Source of the DNA: Brevibacterium sp. ZH18
GTDB lineage: Bacteria; Actinomycetota; Actinomycetes; Actinomycetales; Brevibacteriaceae
Direction of reading: 5' to 3'
Length of the DNA stretch: 36,539 nt
NCBI RefSeq assembly: GCF_022748595.1
Contig: NZ_JALDSX010000035.1
Span: forward strand, 1-36,539
Every line of letters begins with the position of its first letter. Position 1 is the first letter of the stretch. A program made the translations under genes and the position numbers. Shown here piece by piece: positions 7,013 to 17,823 of this stretch. The notes below the pieces were generated by a model that made no database searches, had not been told where the DNA came from, and saw nothing but the letters and a program-made list of their open reading frames with translations.

Positions 7013-10000
7013 TTGGCCGCCGCCAACGATAACACCAGGACCGCTAACGCCCCTAAGAGAATCTCATTTGCGAAGATTCGCGAACCCCTTGAAGTTCCCG
7101 ATCTGCTCGGACTGCAGACGGACAGCTTCGACTGGCTGATCGGCTCAGAAGCGTGGCAGGACCGCGTAGCCGAAGCCATCGAGATCGGAGACGACTCGGT
7201 CGCGACCACCTCGGGGCTGGAAGACATCTTCGAAGAGATCTCGCCGATCGAAGACTTCGGTGGATCCATGTCGCTGTCGTTCCGGGAACACCGGTTCGAA
7301 GCTCCCAAGTACTCGATCGATGAGTGCAAGGAACGCGACATGACCTACTCGGCGCCACTGTATGTGACCGCCGAATTCATGAACAACAACACGGGCGAGA
7401 TCAAGAGCCAGACGGTCTTCATGGGCGACTTCCCGCTGATGACCGACAAGGGCACGTTCATCGTCAACGGCACCGAGCGCGTCGTCGTCTCGCAGCTCGT
7501 GCGTTCGCCCGGAGCCTACTTCGAGTCCAGCGTCGACAAGACCACGGACAAGGACATCTTCACCGCGAAGATCATCCCCTCGCGTGGTGCCTGGCTGGAG
7601 TTCGAGGTCGACAAGCGTGACCAGGTCGGCGTCCGCCTCGACCGCAAGCGCAAGCAGTCCGTGACCGTTCTGCTCAAGGCTCTCGGCTGGTCCGAAGCGA
7701 AGATCCTCGAGGAATTCGGCGAGTTCGAATCCATCCGCGAGACCATGGCCAAGGACACGGTCAGCACGCAGGACGAAGCGCTTCTCGACATCTACAAGAA
7801 GCTGCGCCCGGCAGAGCCTGCTACCGCTGAGGCGGCACGCAACCTGCTTAACAACCTGTACTTCAACCCCAAGCGCTACGACCTGGCCAAGGTCGGCCGC
7901 TACAAGGTCAACCGCAAGCTGGGCGTCGATGCACCGCTGAGCGACTCGGTCCTGTCGACCGACGACGTCGTTGCCACGATCCGCTACCTCGTCTCGCTGC
8001 ATGCCGGCCTCGAGGTCAACAAGGGCGTGCGTGACGGCGAAGACATCGAGCTGCGCGTCAAGCTCGACGACATCGACCACTTCGGCAACCGCCGCATCCG
8101 CGCGGTCGGCGAGCTCATCGAGAACCAGGTCCGCACGGGCCTGTCGCGTATGGAGCGCGTCGTGCGTGAGCGCATGACGACCCAGGACGTCGAGGCGATC
8201 ACTCCGCAGACCCTGATCAACATCCGCCCCGTGGTGGCTGCGATCAAGGAGTTCTTCGGCACCTCGCAGCTCTCGCAGTTCATGGATCAGAACAACCCGC
8301 TCGCGGGTCTGACCCACAAGCGCCGCCTGTCCGCACTGGGTCCCGGCGGTCTCTCGCGTGACCGCGCAGCCATGGAAGTCCGCGACGTCCACCCGTCGCA
8401 CTACGGACGCATGTGCCCGATCGAGACCCCTGAAGGCCCGAACATCGGTCTGATCGGCTCGCTGGCCTCCTACGCTCGCATCAACCCGTTCGGCTTCATC
8501 GAGACGCCGTACCGCAAGGTCGTCGACGGTGTCGTCACCGATGACACCGAGTACCTCACTGCGGATGACGAACTCGAATTCAACATCGCACAGGCCAACG
8601 CGCCCCTGACCGAAGAGCAGCGCTTCGCTGAAGTCGAAGTTCTCGCTCGTCCGAAGGGCGGCGGCGGCGAAGCCGAGCTCGTCCAGTGGGACACGATTGA
8701 CTTCATGGACGTCTCCGCACGTCAGATGGTGTCTGTCGCATCTGCGCTGATTCCGTTCCTCGAGCATGACGATGCCAACCGCGCCCTGATGGGTGCGAAC
8801 ATGCAGCGTCAGGCCGTGCCGCTGGTGATGTCAGAGTCGCCTGTCGTCGGAACCGGCATGGAGTACCGTGCCGCTGTCGACGCCGGAGACGTCATCACCG
8901 CCGACAAGGCCGGTGTCATCACCGAGGTGTCCGCCGACTACGTCACCGTGCTGGCTGACGACGGCACGATGCAGACCTACCGCGCTTCGAAGTTCAAGCG
9001 TTCGAACCACGGAACCTCGTACAACCAGCGCATCATCGTCGACGAGGGCGACCGCGTCGAGGTCGGCAGCGTGCTGGCTGACGGACCGTCCACCGAGAAC
9101 GGTGAGATGGCTCTGGGCAAGAACCTGCTCGTGGCATTCATGTCATGGGAAGGCTACAACTTCGAGGATGCGATCATCCTCTCCCAGCGTCTGGTCCAGG
9201 ACGACGTCCTGTCCTCGATCCACATCGAGGAGCACGAGGTCGATGCTCGCGACACCAAGCTCGGTGCCGAAGAGATCACTCGCGACATCCCGAACATCTC
9301 GCCCGATGCCCTCGCTGACCTCGACGATCGCGGAATCATCCGCATCGGCGCCGAAGTCACCGATGGCGACATCCTCGTCGGCAAGGTCACCCCGAAGGGT
9401 GAGACCGAGCTGACTCCGGAAGAGCGCCTGCTGCGCGCCATCTTCGGTGAGAAGTCCCGCGAAGTCCGCGACACCTCGCTGCGCGTTCCCCACGGTGAGA
9501 TCGGAACCGTCATCGGCGTCCGCGTCTTCGACCGTGAGGACGACGACGAGCTCTCGCCGGGCGTCAACCAGATGGTCCGCGTCTACGTCGCTCAGCGTCG
9601 TAAGATCACGATCGGCGACAAGATGGCCGGCCGTCACGGCAATAAGGGTGTCATCTCGACCATCCTGCCTGTCGAGGACATGCCGTTCCTCGCCGACGGA
9701 ACCCCCGTCGACGTCATCCTCAACCCGCACGGTGTTCCCCGTCGTATGAACATCGGCCAGGTCTTCGAAGTCCACCTCGGGTGGGTCTCGAAGCAGGGTT
9801 GGAAGATCGAGGGCAACCCCGAGTGGGCAGCCGAGCTGCCGGAAGCGGCCCGCGAGGCTGAAGCCGGCACGAACCTGGCGACCCCGGTCTTCGACGGTGC
9901 GCACGAGCAGGAGCTGCGCGGACTGCTGGATTCGACCACCCCGAACCGCGATGGGGATCGTCTCATCGATTCCTCGGGCAAGGCCCAGCTGTTCGACGGT

Positions 10001-10492
10001 CGCTCCGGTGAGCCGTTCCCGTACCCGATCGCTGTCGGTTACATGTACATGCTCAAGCTGCACCACCTCGTCGACGACAAGATCCACGCGCGTTCGACCG
10101 GACCGTACTCCATGATCACCCAGCAGCCGCTGGGCGGTAAGGCACAGTTCGGCGGTCAGCGCTTCGGTGAAATGGAAGTGTGGGCCCTCGAGGCCTACGG
10201 CGCGGCGTACACGCTGCAGGAACTGCTGACGATCAAGTCCGATGACATCCCGGGCCGTGTGAAGGTCTACGAGGCCATCGTCAAGGGTGAGAACCTGCCC
10301 GATCCGGGAATCCCCGAATCGTTCAAGGTCCTCATCAAGGAGATGCAGTCCCTGTGCCTCAACGTCGAAGTTCTGTCTTCGGACGGGGCCGAGGTCGAGA
10401 TGCGCGACTCGGAGGACGAAGTCTACCGGGCCGCTGAGGAACTCGGCATCGACCTGTCGTACCGCGAAGCCCAGACCGTAGAAGAAGTCTGA
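7013..10492 (+). CDS. rpoB: DNA-directed RNA polymerase beta subunit
   Basis: This 1159-residue protein is the beta subunit of RNA polymerase, which with beta' forms the catalytic cleft. The rifampicin pocket is intact and of the sensitive type: D425, H435 and S440 correspond to E. coli D516, H526 and S531, in the context [10 protein letters not shown] and [10 protein letters not shown]. The conserved [12 protein letters not shown] block and the C-terminal [20 protein letters not shown] type segment are present. The start is taken as TTG at 7013. GGAAGGA (7001-7007) lies 5 nt upstream, and the resulting N-terminus (MAAANDNT) precedes the conserved [17 protein letters not shown] segment. The frame is open back to 6926, but the extra residues do not look like RpoB. 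rpoC follows after 67 nt. Confidence 0.97.
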   Translation: MAAANDNTRTANAPKRISFAKIREPLEVPDLLGLQTDSFDWLIGSEAWQDRVAEAIEIGDDSVATTSGLEDIFEEISPIEDFGGSMSLSFREHRFEAPKYSIDECKERDMTYSAPLYVTAEFMNNNTGEIKSQTVFMGDFPLMTDKGTFIVNGTERVVVSQLVRSPGAYFESSVDKTTDKDIFTAKIIPSRGAWLEFEVDKRDQVGVRLDRKRKQSVTVLLKALGWSEAKILEEFGEFESIRETMAKDTVSTQDEALLDIYKKLRPAEPATAEAARNLLNNLYFNPKRYDLAKVGRYKVNRKLGVDAPLSDSVLSTDDVVATIRYLVSLHAGLEVNKGVRDGEDIELRVKLDDIDHFGNRRIRAVGELIENQVRTGLSRMERVVRERMTTQDVEAITPQTLINIRPVVAAIKEFFGTSQLSQFMDQNNPLAGLTHKRRLSALGPGGLSRDRAAMEVRDVHPSHYGRMCPIETPEGPNIGLIGSLASYARINPFGFIETPYRKVVDGVVTDDTEYLTADDELEFNIAQANAPLTEEQRFAEVEVLARPKGGGGEAELVQWDTIDFMDVSARQMVSVASALIPFLEHDDANRALMGANMQRQAVPLVMSESPVVGTGMEYRAAVDAGDVITADKAGVITEVSADYVTVLADDGTMQTYRASKFKRSNHGTSYNQRIIVDEGDRVEVGSVLADGPSTENGEMALGKNLLVAFMSWEGYNFEDAIILSQRLVQDDVLSSIHIEEHEVDARDTKLGAEEITRDIPNISPDALADLDDRGIIRIGAEVTDGDILVGKVTPKGETELTPEERLLRAIFGEKSREVRDTSLRVPHGEIGTVIGVRVFDREDDDELSPGVNQMVRVYVAQRRKITIGDKMAGRHGNKGVISTILPVEDMPFLADGTPVDVILNPHGVPRRMNIGQVFEVHLGWVSKQGWKIEGNPEWAAELPEAAREAEAGTNLATPVFDGAHEQELRGLLDSTTPNRDGDRLIDSSGKAQLFDGRSGEPFPYPIAVGYMYMLKLHHLVDDKIHARSTGPYSMITQQPLGGKAQFGGQRFGEMEVWALEAYGAAYTLQELLTIKSDDIPGRVKVYEAIVKGENLPDPGIPESFKVLIKEMQSLCLNVEVLSSDGAEVEMRDSEDEVYRAAEELGIDLSYREAQTVEEV

Positions 10493-10521
10493 GGACTTCC
10501 ACTTCAACCGACACAACTTCT

Positions 10522-10540
10522 GATGAACGAGATGTTCATC
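10522..10540 (+). other. Hairpin in the rpoB-rpoC gap
   Basis: GATGAAC (10522-10528) pairs with GTTCATC (10534-10540) around a 5-nt loop. It sits just upstream of the rpoC ribosome-binding site (AAAGAGGA, 10546-10553). It has no T-run and may be an mRNA processing or spacing element. Confidence 0.4.
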
Positions 10541-10559
10541 GCCAGGAAAGAGGATTTAC

Positions 10560-14432
<3,873 letters not shown>

Positions 14433-14481
14433 GGCTGAACGCTGATCATCTGAGTCCAGCCCACGGCTGACACTCGGAAGA

Positions 14482-14515
14482 CGAGGGGCACTCACCATCT
14501 GGTGGGTGCCCCTCG
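14482..14515 (+). terminator. rpoBC terminator hairpin
   Basis: CGAGGGGCAC (14482-14491) pairs with GTGCCCCTCG (14506-14515). The inner CACC/GGTG pairing closes on an ATCT loop through one T-G wobble, giving about 15 bp of stem. No T-run follows. It lies 50 nt after rpoC and about 80 nt before the convergent pfkA stop. Confidence 0.75.
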
Positions 14516-14547
14516 GTGCATTCACCTGGAGACGGCTGCGAGGCGAG

Positions 14548-14616
14548 CCTCAAGCCGAAAAGTGCCTGAACCTCAAGCCGATGACGACCTGGGCCTCTAG
14601 CCGAAGAGGACCTGAG
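14548..14616. repeat. Three 23-nt tandem repeats across the pfkA stop codon
   Basis: Units start at 14548, 14571 and 14594, each of the form CCTC(A/T)AGCCGA followed by a variable middle and CCTG. The third unit contains the pfkA stop (14597-14599) and its last codons. The other two lie just downstream of the gene and look like decayed copies of the 3' end of pfkA. Confidence 0.6.
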
Positions 14617-15622
14617 CCTCTTCCCAGCGGGCCAGCGGAACAGACTTGAGACTGTCCACGGCCGAGGCCATGTCGACGGACACGATGTCTGTGCCCTTGA
14701 GGCTGGCCATCTTCCCCCACTGGCCGTTGTGGGCGAGATCGGCGGCTGCCATTCCCAGCCGCGTCGACAGGACACGGTCGTACGCGGTGGGGGAGCCGCC
14801 TCGTTGCAGGTGTCCGAGGGTCGTGGCCCGGGATTCGATTCCGGTGATCTCTTCGATCTTCGGGGCCAGGTAGTCGGCGATGCCGCCGAGGCGGGTCCGG
14901 CCCTTGTTGTCGACACCGCGGTTCGCGACCTGTTCGTCGAGACCTTCGGGAATGAAGCCCTCTGCCACGACGACGATCGGGGCGCGACCGCGGTCTCTGG
15001 CCGAGGTCACCCAAGCTTCGATCTGGTCGAACGAGACGGGGAACTCGGGCATGAGGATCGCGTGTGCCCCGCCGGCCATGCCGGCGTGCAGCGCGATCCA
15101 GCCGACGTTGCGGCCCATGACTTCGATGACCATGCAGCGGTGATGGGATTCGGCGGTGGTGCGGAGGCGGTCGATGGCCTCCGTGGCAATGGCCTGAGCG
15201 GTGTCGAAGCCGAACGTGTAGTCCGTGGACCCCAGATCGTTGTCGATGGTCTTGGGTACGCCAACGATGTGGAGACCCTCCTCGTCCACGAGGCGGGAAG
15301 CGCCGGCGAGCGTACCTTCCCCACCGATCGCGACGATCGCATCGATGTCGTGTGCGGCCAGGACCTCGCGCATCCGCTCCGGGCCCCCGAGCTCGTAGGG
15401 GTGGGTGCGGGATGTGCCGAGGATCGTACCGCCGCGTCCGGACAGGCCCCTGACATCGAGCATCGACATGTCGAACATGTCATCCTCGAGCAGTCCGCGC
15501 CAGCCGTCGCGGATGCCGACGAACGAGTCGCCGTGCGTGCGGATGCCCTTGCGGACGATGCCGCGGATGACCGGGTTGAGTCCGGGGCAGTCGCCGCCGG
15601 AGGTGAGCACACCGATTCTCAT
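14597..15622 (-). CDS. pfkA: 6-phosphofructokinase
   Basis: This 341-residue protein phosphorylates fructose 6-phosphate to fructose 1,6-bisphosphate, the committed step of glycolysis. It has the N-terminal GVLTSGGDCPGLN phosphate-binding loop, the GGEGT motif (G100-T104) and PKTIDND with catalytic D127. In E. coli numbering, residue 104 is Gly (ATP-type) while residue 124 is Lys (common in PPi-type enzymes). The Gly/Lys pair is known in actinobacterial ATP-dependent enzymes, so ATP is the likely donor but not certain. The ATG at 15622 overlaps the stop of the upstream DUF1707 gene (ATGA), so the two are coupled. Its 3' end lies within a 23-nt tandem repeat. Confidence 0.94.
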   Translation of the reverse strand: MRIGVLTSGGDCPGLNPVIRGIVRKGIRTHGDSFVGIRDGWRGLLEDDMFDMSMLDVRGLSGRGGTILGTSRTHPYELGGPERMREVLAAHDIDAIVAIGGEGTLAGASRLVDEEGLHIVGVPKTIDNDLGSTDYTFGFDTAQAIATEAIDRLRTTAESHHRCMVIEVMGRNVGWIALHAGMAGGAHAILMPEFPVSFDQIEAWVTSARDRGRAPIVVVAEGFIPEGLDEQVANRGVDNKGRTRLGGIADYLAPKIEEITGIESRATTLGHLQRGGSPTAYDRVLSTRLGMAAADLAHNGQWGKMASLKGTDIVSVDMASAVDSLKSVPLARWEEAQVLFG

Positions 15623-16305
15623 TCCAATTGCCCCTGATCTTTCGTACGGTAGCCCTTGGCCAGACGGACGTTGTGGCCGGCCATGAGCGAGACGCCTTTG
15701 AGGACGAGCGTCCCGTTCGAACCGTCACCCTTGGCCGAGGCATGGATCTCATTGCCGGCCATAATGTTGACGGTGTCGTCGCGGATACGCACGCCCGGTG
15801 GGACGAAGACGTCGTGGCCGGCCCACAGGGCATAGTTCGTCAGCGCGACGTTCACGCCCGGACCCATGACGTCGCAGAGGTCGATGGTGTCGCCGGCCAT
15901 GAGGGCATACGTGGTCACGGCGGCGGTGCCCGGCACGACGTCGATCTCACGGCTGGACATGATCGCCACGGCATTCATCGGCTTCGACGAACCCGGCTCG
16001 GCTGCAGGTGCCAGAAGAGCGGGACCAGAGCTGGCTGTGATGGCGGTGCCCGGTGTCGCACCGCCGCTGGTCTGGCGATGCAGAGTTCGGTAGAGGTCGT
16101 GACCTTCGGGGAGGTCGACGATGAGCGACATGAGCTCGTCGAGGAACTTCGCCCGAATCGCCTGATCCTGACGGTCCGCAGTCTCCTCAGGGTCGAGGCG
16201 CCCGCTCGTGACCGCATCGGTGATCACTCCAAGGACAGCGTCCCTGTCCTTGTCAGAGGCTCGGATTCGTGGTGCAGACGGCGGTGGGGGATCGTCATGA
16301 GGCAT
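15619..16305 (-). CDS. DUF1707 protein with LiaF-like C-terminal repeats
   Basis: This 228-residue protein starts with a DUF1707 domain (about 14-66: RASDKDRDAV ... GRLDPEE ... AIRAKFLDEL), a short helical module common in actinobacterial envelope-linked proteins. An Ala/Pro/Ser linker (about 78-108) follows. The C-terminal beta-rich domain contains four copies of (L/I)(M/W)AG(D/H/N)x(I/V), near residues 136, 161, 182 and 208, which resembles the LiaF/DUF2154 C-terminal fold. No transmembrane segment is seen. Its stop overlaps the pfkA start. The ATG at 16305 has no ribosome-binding site but lies 6 nt after TACACT, suggesting leaderless expression. Function is unknown; a sensor or regulatory role is inference. 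Confidence 0.75.
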   Translation of the reverse strand: MPHDDPPPPSAPRIRASDKDRDAVLGVITDAVTSGRLDPEETADRQDQAIRAKFLDELMSLIVDLPEGHDLYRTLHRQTSGGATPGTAITASSGPALLAPAAEPGSSKPMNAVAIMSSREIDVVPGTAAVTTYALMAGDTIDLCDVMGPGVNVALTNYALWAGHDVFVPPGVRIRDDTVNIMAGNEIHASAKGDGSNGTLVLKGVSLMAGHNVRLAKGYRTKDQGQLE

Positions 16306-16311
16306 GGCCCC

Positions 16312-16317
16312 AGTGTA
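16312..16317 (-). promoter_or_regulatory. -10 box of the DUF1707-pfkA operon (leaderless)
   Basis: On the minus strand, TACACT (16317-16312) is followed by 6 nt and then the ATG at 16305. This is the same geometry as the hydrolase and furA promoters. No clear -35 is seen at the expected distance, so confidence is moderate. Confidence 0.45.
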
Positions 16318-16360
16318 GCGGGGACCACACTTGGGCGATGGGCGATCGTCATGCGGACTC

Positions 16361-16378
16361 CCACAGCCTGGCCACAGC
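16361..16378 (+). promoter_or_regulatory. PhoP-box-like direct repeat before the glycosyltransferase operon
   Basis: CCACAGC-CTGG-CCACAGC is a perfect 7-bp direct repeat with a 4-bp spacer (11-bp period). This is the geometry and core sequence I recall for the mycobacterial PhoP box. It lies 18 nt upstream of TAAGCT (16397-16402), a candidate -10, so it would occupy the -35 region as expected for an activator. A near-identical element, with the same CTGG spacer, lies at 22463-22480. Between the two sits an OmpR/PhoP-type regulator gene. Confidence 0.75.
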
Positions 16379-16422
16379 TTCGACCCAAGTGCGGCCTAAG
16401 CTGCCCCGGAAGTGTGAGGGCT

Positions 16423-17823
16423 ATGAGACACGAGAGCATCCCATGGACCCAGACCCAGACCCAGACCCGAACCCAGACCCAGACCCAGACCCGAACCCAG
16501 ACCCAGCCCCAGACGCAGACCGTGCTTGACGTCGCTCGCGCTCCCACGACCGTGGACCTCGTCGTTCCCGTGTACAACGAGGAAGACGCTCTGCAGGCAT
16601 CCGTCGAGACCCTGCTGGCCGCCTGTGCCGACGGAGCCAACGAGGTGGCGATCGTCATCGCGGACAATGCGAGCACCGATTCCACCCCCACCATCGCCGA
16701 GGCGCTGGCCCGGACCCATCCGCAGGTGCACTACGTGCGCCTGGAGGAGAAAGGTCGGGGCCGAGCATTGTCGCGGGTGTGGTCGGCATCGAATGCCGAC
16801 ATCGTGGCGTACACGGATGTGGATCTGGCCACCGACATCCGTGCCCTGGACCCGATGGTTGAGGTCATCCGCTCGGGAATCGCGGACGTCGCCATTGCGA
16901 GTCGGCTGCTTCCCGGGCTCGACATCAGCAGAGGAGTGAAGCGGGAGATCATCTCCCGGTGCTACAACCGGCTGCTGAGCGCGAGCCTGGGTGTCAGCTT
17001 CAGCGACGCACAGTGCGGGTTCAAGGCGATGTCTGCCGAGGCGGCGAAGGTCCTCCTCTCAGTGGTCGAGGACACCGAGTGGTTCTTCGACACGGAGCTG
17101 CTGACCCGCGCCGAGTGGGCCGGTCTGCGCATCCATGAGTTCGGCACCGACTGGGTCGACGATCCGGATTCGTCCGTCGACGTCGTCGCCACGGCATGGG
17201 CCGATGTGAAGGGGATCTGGCGTCTGCGCACGTCCGATCGCACGTCGAGCCGCGCCCCCATCCACAGCTCGAACGCAGCGAACCCTGCGGTTGGGCGACC
17301 GTTCGTCGTGAACGACGTTCCGGCACCGAACACCGGGGCGCAGATCCTGCACTTCATCGACGTCGGGATCATCAGCACGCTGCTCTATGCCGTCCTCTTC
17401 CTCTTCGGAGTCCAGGTGGTCTCGCCGACGGTGGCCAACCTCGGCGCTCTGCTCATCTCCACAGTCATCAACACTGCTCTCAACCGGCGGCATACGTTCG
17501 GGATCCGCTCTCCGCACCACGGGTTCGCAGCCCAGGTCAAGGGGATGGCGGCGTTCGCGCTGTGTCTGGCGTTCACCTCGGCGGGCCTGGCGCTCAGCGC
17601 CGCATTCAGCGGCACCTGGGCCACGATCGGCACCCTGGCCGTGCTGACCGCGGCGAATCTTGCGGCGACGATCGTGCGCTTCGTTCTTCTTCGGACATGG
17701 GTCTTCGCAGTCGGCACCGTACGGCGATTCGACTCGAGTGCCCCACACAGCACCCCGCGTGCCGACGCCGACGCCGCTGCGAACACCGCTCCCACCGAAT
17801 CGAAGAGGTCGCATCATGTCTGA
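16423..17823 (+). CDS. GT2 glycosyltransferase fused to a GtrA-like membrane domain
   Basis: This 466-residue protein has a GT-A-type glycosyltransferase domain (about 42-285). It shows the nucleotide-sugar start VVPVYNEED, then DNAST and the metal-binding Asp motif at DVD (132-134). Four hydrophobic segments of GtrA type follow (about 305-435; INTALNRRHTFG is typical). Such enzymes (dolichol-phosphate-mannose-synthase-like) transfer a sugar to polyprenyl phosphate, and GtrA-like domains are linked to moving the lipid sugar across the membrane. The ATG at 16423 is the preferred start, with GGAAG and GAGGG upstream. It adds a (Thr-Gln)n stretch (residues 9-33); GTG 16522 is an alternative without a ribosome-binding site. 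The frame is open to 15628, but that part is a shadow. The next gene overlaps by 8 bp. Confidence 0.85.
   Translation: MRHESIPWTQTQTQTRTQTQTQTRTQTQPQTQTVLDVARAPTTVDLVVPVYNEEDALQASVETLLAACADGANEVAIVIADNASTDSTPTIAEALARTHPQVHYVRLEEKGRGRALSRVWSASNADIVAYTDVDLATDIRALDPMVEVIRSGIADVAIASRLLPGLDISRGVKREIISRCYNRLLSASLGVSFSDAQCGFKAMSAEAAKVLLSVVEDTEWFFDTELLTRAEWAGLRIHEFGTDWVDDPDSSVDVVATAWADVKGIWRLRTSDRTSSRAPIHSSNAANPAVGRPFVVNDVPAPNTGAQILHFIDVGIISTLLYAVLFLFGVQVVSPTVANLGALLISTVINTALNRRHTFGIRSPHHGFAAQVKGMAAFALCLAFTSAGLALSAAFSGTWATIGTLAVLTAANLAATIVRFVLLRTWVFAVGTVRRFDSSAPHSTPRADADAAANTAPTESKRSHHV
16447..16518 (+). repeat. Hexanucleotide repeat (ACCCAG)n, 12 units
   Basis: Twelve hexamers, mostly ACCCAG with ACCCGA at every fourth position early on (a 24-nt higher-order unit), run from 16447 to 16518. 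In the glycosyltransferase frame they encode Thr-Gln dipeptides; unit gain or loss would not shift the frame. Confidence 0.85.

Noticed and set aside
7145..8767. 540-residue minus-strand reading frame opposite rpoB
   Set aside because: It is an antisense shadow of rpoB caused by high-GC codon use; it has no ribosome-binding site and no recognisable domain.
9143..10516. 457-residue minus-strand reading frame opposite rpoB
   Set aside because: Same kind of antisense shadow; composition is the complement of rpoB codons.
15628..16422. N-terminal extension of the GT2-GtrA frame
   Set aside because: It is antisense to the DUF1707 gene and contains no glycosyltransferase sequence; the likely start is ATG 16423.
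16447..16518. CRISPR-like array
   Set aside because: The units are 6 nt without spacers, so this is a microsatellite.
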